Of a stretch of 64,000 nucleotides of DNA, positions 21,941 to 33,299 are shown piece by piece. Below the pieces are notes generated by a model. It did not search any database and was not told the DNA's origin. It saw only the letters and a list, made by a program, of their open reading frames with translations. The stretch covers positions 124,001 to 188,000 of the forward strand of contig JNEN01001165.1 of assembly GCA_000697355.1 (NCBI GenBank), in the 5' to 3' direction. Source of the stretch: Syncephalastrum monosporum B8922. Its lineage: Eukaryota > Mucoromycota > Mucoromycetes > Mucorales > Syncephalastraceae. The translations under genes were made by a program, and so were the position numbers. Within the stretch, counting starts at the first letter, position 1, and each line of letters starts with the position of its first letter.

Positions 21941-22504
21941 CTAATCGGACTTTTCGTAGTGGATGCTGATACCCTTCTCCTTGAGGTTCTTCTCGGCCTG
22001 CTTGGTAGCCCAGGTCGTCACACTACAAAGCAAAGGTTGAGTTCATCGGATTATATCAGAGAGAGCGCAACGTACGTGGTGTCAGGCTTGTAGTAGAGAC
22101 CGACAGCAACGAGGGCGAAACCGCCGAACATGCCACCGTACCACAGGTTCTCCCAGTCTTCCTTGACGCGGGTCTATCGTTGTTACGGTCATAACAGGGT
22201 AAGTGCTCCATGAAAGAAGAAACAATGCCATCTCAGCCGAAGCAGCAACGCAGCCATGATAAAATAAGAGGAGGTCGACGCGACTCGAATAGACGACGTT
22301 TGTCATTGGAGAAGTAAGGGCCGAATGGTGCGGTTGCTTTTTGCTGGAGAGAGAGAGAGAGCGAATGATTATTTATGTAATTACCTTCTCGTTGAAGAGG
22401 TATCCGCCGGGTTCGTTCACAGGCGTACCGCCACCGCCGCCGCGACGCAGCATCGTCGTAGGACGGGTGAGTCTGGCAGATCGTGCAAATGCTCTGGCCA
22501 ACAT
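21941..22504 (-). CDS. NDUFB11: Mitochondrial complex I subunit ESSS / NDUFB11
   Basis: Three exons on the minus strand (22504-22385, 22173-22076, 22022-21941) give 99 aa. The product is a small single-span accessory subunit of the NADH:ubiquinone oxidoreductase membrane arm. Seen: an Arg/Ala-rich N-terminus (MLARAFARSARLTRP) typical of a mitochondrial presequence; a Gly run; the family motif GGYLFNEK; a membrane segment (LWYGGMFGGFALVAVGLYY); then KPDT and a matrix or intermembrane tail ending EKSD. The exon junctions fall in phase and rebuild YYKPDTTVTTWA. Presence of complex I excludes Saccharomyces-like yeasts. It lies 190 bp upstream of the MATE gene stop on the same strand. Confidence 0.85.
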
Positions 22505-22693
22505 GATGTTTATGTAGAAAAAAAGCAGAAGGTGACCCCAGCTGGATTATTATTCTTCCCAAACCAAACGGCCCAATGTGTTTTTTGCAGTCACACACGG
22601 CCATGCCCTTTAATTCTTCCAGTTTATGTGCATAAGGCTTCTCGCTTTCTTTTTCTTTTTTTTTTTTTCCTTCCTGATTCTATTTCATCCGTA

Positions 22694-24306
22694 TTACTCT
22701 TCGTGTGCTTCTTCTTCTTGCTGCAGCAAGGCGTGAATTCGTCTGCCTTCGTCCTGCCAGTCTACAATGCAGAGCAAGTAAAAGAGTTGTCCGAGCGCAA
22801 GCACCGTCTTGCCCGCGCCATACGCCGCCCAAAGGCCAAAAAGCCCCAGGTCACAATAGACGCTCACCGCGTACGCGGATGGGATGGTGAGTCCATCGTA
22901 GCACACCACCGAGAGCCAGCCCGAGATCTGTTGTCGTCCGATGCCGCGGAGTGCGCCCTGCATGTAGGTCTCCACCACGCCAAGACTGAGGATGAACGCG
23001 TGCAAGGGCAGCACCCCCATGACGGTCTCTGCGATCGCCTCTTTGTCCGTGAAACCGTAGGCCAGGTGACGGCGGAAAACAACAACGAGCACAGCGACGC
23101 TCAGGGCCAGGCTCACGACGAGACACAGGCCCTGGTAACACATGCGCCGGGCGCGCTGGGTGTAGCCCTTCCCCATGAGGTTGCCCATGCGTGCGGCCGC
23201 GGCCGAACCCATCCCGGACGCGCTCGAGTGCACCGTTGAGAAAAACCGGATCAGGATGCCGTGCGCCGCGAGCAGCACCGGGTCTTGCATGTGGAGCGTC
23301 GACGCAAAGAGGAGGGGCAGCTCGACGACCCACATCTGGCTGCACGACGCGAGCATACCCGGCCCGGCGAACCGCTTGAGGAACGGGGACCAGCCGCGCA
23401 AGGCCTGGCACGACCAGCCCGACCAGCCTTCGCGGCAGACGAGGTGGGTGTACAGCCCGAGCAGGAAGAGCATCGTCAAGTACGCCAGACACGTTGCGAC
23501 ACAGGTGCCGATCAAGCCATACGCGGCCGCGAACTGGACGCTGAGATAGAGATGGATAGGAGTCACGACGCAGAGGATGGCGGGTGCGGCGTGAGTGGCC
23601 CCTTGCGCTTGCAGATACCGCTTGAGTGCTTCAAATCCCATCAGGCACATTTGGCCGAGGAGAATATACCGAAGGTAAGTTTCTGTCAGGGAGGTAGAAG
23701 AAAGTGAGACATGGGGTGGGTAATGCGAAAAGCTGTCAATAAAGTACACGACGTACCTGCGCCCTGAGCAATCGCATGTTTCTGTCCCATCCACTCTAAA
23801 AATGACGCGGCGTGCCACCAAAACAGGGATATCACCGCACCCAAGGCAAGCAGGATGGCCGACGCTCGCTGGAGGTAGATCCCGGTGATGCCCTTGTCGG
23901 ATGAGCCTGTCCACGCTTGAGAGCACAATGTATCGAGGGCGGACGCGATACCGACAGTGAAAGACTGGGATGTGATGACCACCACCATGTTGCCCACCGC
24001 AGCCGCTGCCAAGGCATTGCCTGTTGCCTTAAGACATCGATCATCAATATATCGTCCACATGTCCCCGTCAGTCAGTCCCCCCGCCTCTCTTTCATACGT
24101 ACGAGGTGGCCGAGCGCATACATGCTGCTCATTTTCATGACCTGGACTAGCATTTGCGATCCGGCTATCGGGACCGTGTGGCGAACGAGCCACCAGAAAT
24201 CGCTGCCAGCAAGCAAGGGGTCCACGCCCTGTTCGCGTTTGACCTGTGTGAGTAGAGGTGTTGCTTCTTCCTCGAGGAGGTATCTTTTTCGGGTATCTTG
24301 GGACAT
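22694..24306 (-). CDS. MATE-family multidrug/toxin efflux transporter (first copy)
   Basis: Three exons on the minus strand (24306-24103, 24027-23757, 23682-22694) give 487 aa. The product is a polytopic membrane antiporter of the MATE family, exporting organic cations or metabolites in exchange for H+ or Na+. Seen: N-terminal charged tail with ATPLL; VPIAGSQMLVQ; ALDTLCSQAWTG, the MATE signature for helix 2-3; GFEALKRYLQAQG, a second strong signature; and about a dozen hydrophobic segments. The C-tail is acidic (LLQQEEEAHEE). Length fits fungal ERC1-like MATEs. A second, shorter MATE gene lies directly upstream on the same strand. Substrate cannot be inferred from sequence. Confidence 0.92.
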
Positions 24307-24843
24307 GTTTAAGATTAACTAAGAAATAAAATAACGGGAAAAAAAGGTAATACAGAGGAAGAAAGACGAAAAGGAAGAAATGAATGATGTCTGGATAGGT
24401 AGGTCGAGCGGATTAAAAGAGTAAAGGGAGAAAATAGATCAGGGAGTGTTGGGAGAAGGGGAGAGAGAGAGAGAGAAAGAGTTTAGATATAAAGTTCAAT
24501 GCAACCCCCGAACAATAGCACACATAGGCTCAATAGCAAATGGTAGGTTTCGATGGCGCGTCCCTGCGTTTCTTTAAAGTGTGTACGCCTTTGATCTGCT
24601 CCAGTGACCGCGGCGTGAGCTTATAGGGTACGTTCAAAGTTCGTAAAAGGGTACGTACACCGGGTCACGCGAAGACGCTCGGGCAACCGCAAAAGCCAAC
24701 AGAAAGTGTATGCGCTCACCCGGCCGTTTTCTAACTATTATGCATGACCCAAGGTGTTACAACGACCATGACTATCTTTTTCCTTTTTATTATCATTAGA
24801 TCATTGTGTGCTTAAATGAGAGGGGGAAGGGGTATACAGAAAT
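24307..24843. other. Promoter region of the first MATE gene
   Basis: 537 bp with no gene. The plus strand from about 24330 to 24480 is GA-rich, including a (GA)n run near 24463-24475, so the sense strand of the MATE gene has a CT-rich leader. The part from 24640 to 24843 is likely 3' flank of the second MATE gene. Confidence 0.55.
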
Positions 24844-26351
24844 TTACATATCACACGCAGCAGGATCTTTGCTCCAGTCGGCTCTGTACAGGTAGATCAT
24901 AAAACCAATCACACCGCAGATGGGCCCCAGCGCGGTCGCTACCCAGAGGCTGCCCAAAGTGGCTGGCGCAGCGTACGCGACGGGCCAACTGATGCCATAA
25001 AACGCAATACCCTGGATCGCCACCGCCACCGCGATTTTGCCTGCGCTGAGCATGGCTCCCAGGAACACGGCGAGGACGAGATCGGCCAAGAGATAGGCGG
25101 CTACGAGAGGCAGGACGCGCGCCACCTCGGTAGTCAGGGCCGGCTCGGCCAAGAGTGAGGCCCACGCGCCGCAGCCGAACCACGTCACGCCGGCCAGTAC
25201 GGTCCCAAGACCGAACGCGGTCCAGCAACCGATGGCGACCGCTTTCGCGAGGTACTTGGTTTGCCAGGCGGTGGCGAGGCTGAGGCCAGTGCCGACACAG
25301 CGCGCGGCGACGAGAACGGGGTGGAGGATGGCCTGGGCTTCGTAGAGGCGCGCGTCGCTGGCGGCCGCGACCGTGAGCGTCAACACGTGTCGGTGCCAGA
25401 ACGCGGTGGCAAACAGGCCAGCGCCCGCCAGGGCGAGGGGGCGGAGCGTATACCAGGCGAGCCGGAACTCTTTTGACCAAGCAACATGGGTGGTAGGGAC
25501 GTGCATAACAAAGAGAGCGGCGGTGAGCCAGGCCGTGGCGGACTCGGCGAGGGGGACACCGGCCCAGCCGAGGTGGAACGGTCGAAAGACGCAGCTACCG
25601 ACGAGGAGGCAGTGGAGAGGTGCGGTCATGAGCGCCACACGGGCGGGTGTAGACGCATGGCCGTGCCGTTGAAGGAAGCGCTCGACAGAAAGACTAAAAG
25701 CATACACACATGATTCGAGAATGGTCTGGTAAGCCACGTTATTATTTTGTTTTCATTAGCCTATTCGTTACCAGATGCAGTAAGCGGGTAAACCTGGAAG
25801 CTTGTGTCGTAGAAATGCGCCTACACGCAGACCCTTGGGTGAGTCTATCTCTTATACACTTACACACACATATATATATACATATATAATGTGTGGGTTC
25901 ATACCTGTGGCTGCGGCTACCTCAGCCTCTTGACCCAAGACAATAAGCAGGGGTTCGGCGAACCACCAGAGAGCAAGGACGGGCAAGCCAAACTGGGCTT
26001 GCAGGGCGAGCACGCGCGGCAAGCTGGGTGCGTCGTGGACGAAGAAGGTCAAGGCAGCGCCTTGCATGAGCGTAAGTGTCATGGTCGCATAGAGTTGGGC
26101 CATGGCCGAGGCAGTGAGCGCGTGGTCGGACTCCTACGGCCATGAATCATAGGGGCGTCAATTATGCACTGTCAAGTCAAGTGACTTCTACCTCACTTAT
26201 TTACCAGACGACCCAGCGCTACAATGCCTGCGACGGATTGCAGGCCCTGGAGAGCCAACGTAGCGCTGATGAGGAGCGCGTATTGAAGACAACCTGTTGG
26301 GGTAGGAGGCGCACTCTTTTTCTCGAGCAATGGACTGCTTTCACTCGTCAT
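24844..26351 (-). CDS. MATE-family transporter (second copy, shorter and divergent)
   Basis: Four exons on the minus strand (26351-26205, 26133-25905, 25820-25772, 25693-24844) give 424 aa. The product looks like a MATE antiporter: an N-terminal SSPLLEKK tail, hydrophobic helices, GQEAEVA at the end of exon 2, then FLRHKLPGLPAYCICLSVERFLQRHG, which rebuilds the family's PGLPxxxxxxxxRFLQxxG signature. That signature appears only if the third intron is 25771-25694; using the nearer AG at the CAG just upstream shifts the frame. The gene looks intact but is about 60 residues shorter than its neighbour, and the first helices match it weakly. It may be an old tandem duplicate that diverged. Neighbours suggest no specific substrate. 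Confidence 0.85.
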
Positions 26352-26724
26352 GCTGGAAGGACAATAAAGCTATAGACGCAGCGGGTAGAAAAGGAAGAAA
26401 GAAAGAGGAAAAGAAAAAGAGGAAATAAGGAAGGACGAGGGAGAAAAAGGGCACTAGGGGGTTTGCGACACGAACGTAGATGGGATACTTAGGGGGTATA
26501 CCAGAGTACGTTATGAATAGACTTTACGTATTCTTCAGCGGCCTTGGCGGTGGCCATGTATTTTTATGTAGAACACGGCAAAGAAAATATAAATAGCATA
26601 CACACACATACACACATACACACATACGTACATACACACATTTACATGGGACGATAATCCAGGATAAGAGCGTCAACAAGGACAACAAAAATGTGCAGCA
26701 CACCAACGCTGACACACATATGCG
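26352..26724. other. Intergenic 373 bp between MATE and unknown gene
   Basis: GA-rich on the plus strand near 26385-26450 (CT-rich leader of the MATE gene on its sense strand). A degenerate ACACAT microsatellite lies at about 26599-26643. No gene is seen. Confidence 0.55.
26599..26643. repeat. Imperfect (ACACACAT)n microsatellite
   Basis: A short simple repeat of CA with interspersed T, similar in make-up to the array at 49350-49427. Confidence 0.8.
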
Positions 26725-27333
26725 TTATGCATGCTTGTCGATCTTTTCCTCTAGATGGTCGCGGGTCATCTGAAGTCGCGCGCGCGCCACCTCTTTGGCG
26801 TCGACGTGCAGCGCAGGCGGAGGAACAGGGTCGACGGTGTCGGGGAGGGCATGGACGTCGGCGGTATATTCGGCTTGGGTGAGGTAATGAGGGAGATAGG
26901 CCGTCTGAGGGGGTGCGTTTCGCTCAGCGAGGGCGTGCATGGTGTCGAACTGGTGTCGCCAGGAGGTGTAATGCGTTGAGTCGGGCACAAGCGTATCACC
27001 CAGCACATGCGCGCTGTATGCGTCAGATGCCAGCAGCTGGCACACTTCCACGCCATCGTCTGCGGCTGAGCGGAAATGCTCGTCGCTGGCGGGCGGTGGC
27101 GTCGATAAGAGAGGGGCAGGAGGAGCCGTGCTATCCGCTTTATCGTGGCTCTTTCTACTGGGGCCTGCCGTGTCGTCGTCGTCGTCGTTGTTGTTTTCGT
27201 CGTTTGGCTGCATAACGTGCAGCTTGGCGGTTCGAAAGCTTCCGGGTGGTTGTGCTGCAAACCGCGGTACATTGTTGAGGAAATGCTCGACATGGTGCTG
27301 CCAAGGCCATGCACTGCTGCTCCGTTTTGTCAT
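26725..27333 (-). CDS. Unknown protein, 202 aa
   Basis: A single open frame on the minus strand. I do not recognise the family. It begins MTKRSSSAWPWQHHVEHFLN, has a hydrophilic low-complexity middle (N/D-rich, then Ser/Pro-rich; about residues 45-90), and a more ordered C-terminal half with aromatic residues (HYTSWRHQFDTMHAL, YLPHYLTQAEYTADVHALPDTV) ending in a charged helix (DHLEEKIDKHA). No signal peptide or membrane segment is apparent. An in-frame ATG at 27396 would add 21 residues; I prefer 27333 because it leaves 128 bp to the divergent phosphatase start instead of 65. Codon use and the divergent pairing support a real gene, but it could be one exon of a longer one. Confidence 0.6.
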   Translation of the reverse strand: MTKRSSSAWPWQHHVEHFLNNVPRFAAQPPGSFRTAKLHVMQPNDENNNDDDDDTAGPSRKSHDKADSTAPPAPLLSTPPPASDEHFRSAADDGVEVCQLLASDAYSAHVLGDTLVPDSTHYTSWRHQFDTMHALAERNAPPQTAYLPHYLTQAEYTADVHALPDTVDPVPPPALHVDAKEVARARLQMTRDHLEEKIDKHA

Positions 27334-27461
27334 GACAGAAGCGGAGGGACACAAGGGGAAGGCTGTGCCATGGTTTGAGCGGGATGAAATCCGCATCAGT
27401 AATCTTTTATTTTCCTTATTTCTCTCTTTCTCTCTGTCTCTCTGATTTTTCTATTATCTGA

Positions 27462-28204
27462 ATGCCGTCGATTGCAATACAGACAGCCAATGGCGAAGTC
27501 GATTCACAGACGGTGGTCCGCGAACGTACACGGCATCTCAACACGATCGACGGGTGTCCCATCTGCTGCGAGCGACCCGGCTTTCCGCTGGTGCCACCCC
27601 TCAACTTTGCCATGGTCGCGCCGGGGGTCTACCGCTCGGGCCACCCCAACAAGCAAAACTTCTCCTTTCTGCGCAAGCTAGGACTCAAGACAATCATGTG
27701 CGTCACCAGAGAAAAATATGCGATGCGTCCTTGTGTTCTGGAGCTCTGTTCAAAGACTGACTGAATTCACTGGGTAGGTACTTTGCCAAGGAAGACTATC
27801 CGCCCGAGATGAAGCACTTTGTGGAGCACGAAGGCATCGAGATCCTGCATTATCGGATGGAAGGGAACAAGGAGCCCTTTGTCGAAGTCAACCCGGACGA
27901 CATCTCCCATGCGCTCGTCAAACTGCTCGACGAACGGAGCCATCCTGTCCTGATCCACTGCCTCAAGGGCAAACACCGTATTGGATGCTTGGTCGGTTGT
28001 CTGCGAAAGATCCAGCGCTGGTCCATGACCTCCATCTTTGATGAATACCGCAAGTTCGCCGACACCAAGGTCTTGGCCGATCAAGAGGTAACGCTAGACA
28101 CGCTATCTCTCGTTTGTTTGACTCATCTACCGTAGTTCATTGAGACCTTTAATCATGACAAGGTGCCGTACGACCGACAGAATCAACCCGAATGGCTTTA
28201 TTAG
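27462..28204 (+). CDS. Atypical dual-specificity phosphatase (PFA-DSP, SIW14/OCA-like)
   Basis: Three exons (27462-27697, 27778-28087, 28136-28204) give 204 aa. The PTP-like loop HCLKGKHRIG carries the nucleophilic Cys and phosphate-binding Arg. Upstream, PPLNFAMVAPGVYRSGHPN and FLRKLGLKTI are hallmarks of the plant and fungal PFA-DSP group. These enzymes remove the 5-beta phosphate of inositol pyrophosphates and can hydrolyse phosphoprotein substrates; in yeast they affect stress and nutrient signalling. The usual Thr after the Arg is Ile here, as in some OCA-type members, so catalytic strength is uncertain. A CPICCERPG motif near the N-terminus is unusual. The stop lies 29 bp from the stop of the convergent kelch gene. 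Confidence 0.88.
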
Positions 28205-28233
28205 GCATAAATATACAGAGGATAGAAGGAGGG

Positions 28234-30337
28234 TTAGACGCGCTCGTTGGGCTTTTGCTCTTCGAAGGAGGAGCGGAAATGCGGTTTGTGCGGCATGGCC
28301 GATTCTAGCTCTTCGGGAGGAGGCGATGCGCGGCGCCGTCGATACACCACCGTGGAGACAAACAGCAATGCCGCACCCCCGATCTACATAACATCACATA
28401 CATCACGTTACATACTCCGTTGGCTTCACATATACCCCCTCACTCCACGTCATGAAGCAATAAAGATACGATGGCTTACCACGACAACACCGCCGCTGAT
28501 CACGCCAGCGAGGATGCCTGCCCCGACGTGGGAAGGCTCGCTTTCCGTTGTTCCCTTGGTGATGGCCGAACTGAGCGTGATGGTCGAGGCAGTGGCTGTC
28601 TGGGTCGGATGGGTATCGTTCGTCGGGTGGAGCGTCGTATTGGTCGCGAGCGAGTCGTTGGTCAAGTGCAGAGTGCTGTTGAAGGCGGCTGTGGTGGCAT
28701 TCCCGGCGAGCCATGCTGCGTCCGGGGTGTATGTGGTCACCCACGACCCGGTGCGCAGGTCGAGGAGGTTGACGTCGCTCGTGGCCAACACGTCCGTCAG
28801 GCCAAAGCACACGAGCAGGCTCTCGGGCCCCACAAGCCGAGCTAGCATAAGTCCATGGGTGAGACACCATAGGCTGCATAAGCATTGCTTTATAGCTACG
28901 TATGTATATATATGATTTACCATAGTGGTATTTCCGCGGCGAAGGCGGCAGGCCGGTGATGGTTGGCGCAGACCAGCGCATGGTGGAGAGCTCAAGTACA
29001 AACACGTCGTTGAGCAGGTTCGACTCACCGTCGTCGACGGTCCCGCCTCCAAATACAATGATCGCCGCGCCATCCGCACCTAGTGAAAGAAGACAAAAGA
29101 AACGATGAGAATGAGAAAGAGAGAGAGAGACAGAGAGAAAGAATGGCTCGCTCGTCTTTCTTTTTCTTAAGACATACTCAGGGTCGCAGAATGACCGCCT
29201 CGCGGTGCAGGTATGTTGCCTGTCGCAGTGACGTTCTGCCACTGGCTGGAGGCCGCGTCAAACTTGAGGAGTGAGCTCATCGAGACTGGGTTCAGGGTCT
29301 GCTGGCCGGTTGGGTCGGTCACATTACGCGAGTACATTAAGCCGCCAATGATATATATATTGCCGTCCGCCGCGAGCGTCGCGGTGTGATCGATCCGGGC
29401 TGGCGGTGCATTTGGGATATCTGGGTAGCTGTATGTCCATGTCTAAGTAAAGTATCAAGGATAGAGTTGAGAAACACAACCACTCCAGGAGTTGAGTATG
29501 GAAATTTACACTGGTATCAATGACGGCCCACCGGTTGTCAAACGCAGTTCGCACGATCTGGCCGGGAATGGGCGTGGTGGTGGTATCACTGCTACTTAGG
29601 AGGAGTCAGCTCTCTTGTTCTTTTATATCTTTTTTTTTTCTCTTCCTTCTTCTTTCGAAGGCCTTTGCTTTTTGCCTGATTGGCTTGCCGAAGTCTCACC
29701 TCTGACCGCCCCAGATCCAGATCCTGCCTTGGTTATCAGACGTGGCGGTGTGTTGGATCCTTTTTTTTTTTTTTAATATTTATTTCATTGTATCCAGTCA
29801 GTCGAAATAGGGACAGTTGAGAATGAGGATGCTTCTTCCTTTGGCTTACCGCTGACTTGGCTGAGGCCCCCGGATGGACGGAACAGACCAGCTGTTGGAC
29901 TCGATGGCATAGACCATGGTCTGATACGGCGACTGGCCGCCGTGGATCACCATGCTTTTCTGGTCTGGCAGCTCCACCGCGGCAAAATAGGCGCTGCCGA
30001 TCCGCCCTGCTGGATCCCACCTGGCCATGTTGGACCGGTCGAGCGTATGCCAGGCTGGTTCGCTCGTCGCCCAGTCTACGCCTAGATCCAGCGCATACAT
30101 GGCTGTGCTGTCGTCTCGGCTAGGGTCGTCGGTCGTAGCCCCACTGTAGCAGTACAGTTGGCTGCCCACGAGTACACAGTCTAAGTGGATACATTAAATG
30201 TTCATTTAGGGTGAGCAACACGGGGGCTGGGAGGGTGAGAGCAAGGCGTTGGCTTTACCGTTCGCCCACCGGGGACTGGGTGGCTGCGCCCGTGTGAGTC
30301 CAACGAACAAGACAATGAGCCAAAGAAGGGGCCGCAT
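28234..30337 (-). CDS. Kelch-repeat type I membrane protein
   Basis: Eight exons on the minus strand (30337-30259, 30180-29850, 29759-29700, 29591-29510, 29442-29178, 29079-28921, 28841-28480, 28383-28234) give 495 aa. Layout: signal peptide (MRPLLWLIVLFVGLTRAQ); a beta-propeller of about six kelch blades (GRIGSAYFAAVE, MVIHGGQ, IQHTATSDNQGRIWIWGG, IDHTATLAADGNIYIIGG, PAPRGGHSATL, IIVFGGG); a Thr/Ser/Asn-rich stalk with many NxT/S sequons (about 400-445); one membrane helix (AGILAGVISGGVVVV, IGGAALLFV); and a short Arg-rich cytoplasmic tail. A cell-surface role in adhesion, wall sensing or polarity is inferred. Such proteins are common in Mucoromycota, but no function is assigned. No galactose-oxidase catalytic residues were identified. 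Confidence 0.85.
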
Positions 30338-31159
30338 TGAGAATGGAAAAAGAAAGCAACGCATGGAGGGCCCATCGTGTTCATGACGATGTCATGTTTA
30401 ACGAACACCAAAAAAAAAAAAAAAAAGGGTTGTCGAGATTGATATCTACACATAAAGCCGAACATGGAGCCTTAAGCGCATAGACTCGATATGGACAGTG
30501 AGTAATGTAAAATGAAAAAACCTGCTTTGCGTGCGCTGTGCGTGTTTGTGTGGCGCTCCTTACATGGGACATTCTCTCGCCTTCCTTTGTCTTTCGACTG
30601 GTGTTGGATGACGGATGTGTTGCCGTGCCCGACGCACAGGCAATGTCCGAAGACGTATTTTGGTAACCTTGAACTTTAAAATCGAGGCATGCTCTCGCTC
30701 TTCCATGTCTTGCGATATGCAACCTACATGGGCAAAAAGGAAGGGCCACATGTCATGGCTGCGTCAGTCGTCCATGCGATGATCCTCTCTCTCTCTCTCT
30801 CTCTCTCTCTGATACTATGCTTACTGTTCTCCTGTCTTACTTCGGCCCCGTTTAAAATGACGCTACCAGTCAAGATCGACTACTAGACAATACTTTATTA
30901 TGATCGACCCTCATACATATAAAGCGGGTGCGTATTAAACAAGAGTGTTTGTGTGTGAAAAAATATAAAAGAAGTGTGTGTATACGTACGTGCGTGTGCG
31001 TGTGTGTGTGTGTGTGGTCTGTGCGTGTATGCGTGTGGAATGGAATAGTAGAAGAGGATATGGAAGGTCAAAGGGCCAGAGAGGAGGAGTGGGGAATGGA
31101 TGGATGTGGGATGCTAAAAGTGGACCAAGGACTTGAGGTAAGTAAACAATATAAACCTT
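30338..31159. other. Intergenic 822 bp with simple repeats
   Basis: Promoter side of the kelch gene and 3' flank of the next minus-strand gene. It contains an A16 run near 30411-30426, a (CT)13 run at 30785-30810 and a (GT)n-rich stretch at about 30991-31016. No gene is seen. Confidence 0.6.
30785..30810. repeat. (CT)13 microsatellite
   Basis: A perfect dinucleotide run in the intergenic region upstream of the kelch gene. Confidence 0.9.
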
Positions 31160-33299
31160 CTAATGGGTGATGTCTTCTATGAAAGCAATGCCAGCATTAT
31201 CAATGCCAACGTCGAGTAGCTGGCCATTCGCGTCGCGCTTCGCCCGGGCGCTAAACGAGAGATCGTGGACCTGGAAGGGGAAACCGAGGTCCTGCGTGCT
31301 CTCGAGTCTAATGTAGCGGAAGCCCGTCTCTTGGAGTGAGAACTGGCACTCGAGGAGCGGTGTATGCGAGTCATCTGTCGCGGCATCGCAGTTCATGGTG
31401 TATCCCGGCTGGGCGTCCACCTAATACAAAACATGTGAGTTTGCTATGGATGAGATTGCGGCCGGCTTACCCAGGTCGTGCCGTCATATGATATCTGCAG
31501 GTTGAGAGCCTTGCGGTAATAGTAGGGGTGTCGGACAAGGAAGCGATAGTTGAGGCTGATCCGGATAGGGAGCAGGAGGTCAAAACCGATGAAATCGCCC
31601 TTTTTGATATCTGCATAAAAGAATAGGTGCGTGTCTCTGTGTGAGAAGCCAAGACGCTTTACCACAGGACCCAATTGGACTTACTCTCAGCTGACCTCCA
31701 CACCGTATCATCGTCCTGATCAACCGCATTCGCATAGGGGTTCTCGAGATACCGCTCTTCTGAGAAGAAGTAGTCTTCGTGCAATTTTTCGGACGTCTCG
31801 ATGTCGATGTTTGGGCTGTAGCGGAACAGCCTGAGATCGGGAAACGTATCGACGTTGGTCAAAAAGAGGCACCGGTCATTTTCACAAGGAGCCCTAGTGT
31901 AAGCCATGAGTACCGACGGATGAAAGGTGATGGCATTTTGCGTCATTACTTTGCGTGACGCTCTTCCACGGTGGGATGCGCTTGCTCTTTCGGAACCAGG
32001 CCGGTGTTTCGTTTCAGGTGTTGATACAGCGAGATGGCTGCGCCATACTAAAGATATGAATGAGTATTTGCATCTTTCACAATCTTGAAACACAGTACCA
32101 AGTGCTGACGCTCGAGGACGCTCATGTTTGGGTTCCTTTGATCCCGGAACGGATCGAGCTGAAACGCAACTTCCTTTTCATCTGCTTCCTTGAATGAGTC
32201 CGGGTAGCCTTCGAGCTGGTAGGGCACCTGATTCATGAACAGGGCAAAGTAGGCATCGCTGTAGGTGACATCGATCGGATCCAGCTCCATGAGTTGGATG
32301 AATTTGTTGGCATTCTCCTTGGAGACAAAGGCACCATATTCGATCTGAGCATGGCAAGTGTGCATATCGACATCTACGGAGGAAAGAAGAATGAACACAT
32401 ATCTTGTTGAAAGTCCCAGGGGACATACCGTCATTGAAGAAGCACCACTTCCATCGGGTTTGAGAAAGCGCAAAAGGGTCTCTGGACTCGACGTGCAAGA
32501 GGTGAGGAGAGCGTAGAAAGTTGGCGTAGAGACTGCGAAGATGGCGTGAGCCTGCGACGTCTTGGAAATAGCAGTAATGTGTGGTTGCGAGGGAGCATGC
32601 CAAATAACGACCGGCGTTATGCATATGACTAGGGGAATTGTAGACCTGCACCTTGTTGGCCGCGCATCCAGGGGCGTAGATCACCTGAATGCAATGTTAT
32701 ACCCTCTGTTCAGCTTTGCTTTCCTTGCCTTGCCTTGCCTTTCCTTTACTTACGTCTTCGGTGACATTGACCAAGGGGTTGTTATTCCAGACCAGGACGG
32801 CCCCAAAGATGTTGTACGCGCAGAGCTGCTCCAGGATGGGCGAAAGCGTCTCGTTGGCCTCGTTGGCGATCTGCCAGCGATCCTTGGGATCAAAGATGAG
32901 GACAGCCGTGGTCTGGCCCTGGCCCTGGTCCGGGTAGAGATGGTCGAGAAGATCGACCTCATCGAGCCAGCCGTAGTGGTCGTGGTGCCAGTCCTGGTAC
33001 TTTTTGCCGCTGAAGAAGCCGACATGCACCAAGAGGAAGACGCCGCCCAGAAAGACGGCCACCATGAGGGCGACCATCTCGAGCGGGGATGCGGCTCGGT
33101 AGCGTTGGGGGAGCCGTGCTCTAAGTTTGGAGAGGGGCTGGCGGGCCTTGCTTTCCTGCCAGAGACGCTGGAGGTGCGGGGGAATCCGATGCTGAAACGG
33201 GTCTGAGCTGATGTTGATGTGAATCCCGCGCAGAGGCACACCGCCCATGCCGCTCGTCCGTCGCGACGATTTTCCTTTGGCCTGTGAAGACGGGCGCAT
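31160..33299 (-). CDS. Type II membrane protein, putative glycosyltransferase with discoidin-like C-terminus
   Basis: Seven exons on the minus strand (33299-32754, 32684-32429, 32373-32099, 32047-31950, 31893-31685, 31610-31471, 31420-31160) give 594 aa. A basic cytoplasmic N-terminus is followed by one membrane helix (about 76-97, MVALMVAVFLGGVFLLVHVGF). The lumenal part starts with AVLIFDP and GAVLVWNNNPLVNVTED, which resembles the first strands of GT-A glycosyltransferases. WKWCFFNDDVDM could supply the Asp-rich metal motif, and YGAFVSKENANKFIQL follows. The C-terminal 190 residues (TVWRSAENIKKGDFIGFDL, RFLVRHPYYYRKALNLQISYDGTTW) look like an F5/8-type or CBM32-like beta sandwich, as in MGAT4-type enzymes. 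The ATG at 33299 is used because the codon before it is TTG. A Golgi glycan-processing role is inferred; the exact family is not settled. Confidence 0.75.

Noticed and set aside
25694..25771. Apparent frameshift in the second MATE gene, suggesting a pseudogene
   Set aside because: Using the CAG at about 25726 as acceptor breaks the frame, but the TTTTAG further on (acceptor before 25693) restores both frame and the family signature.
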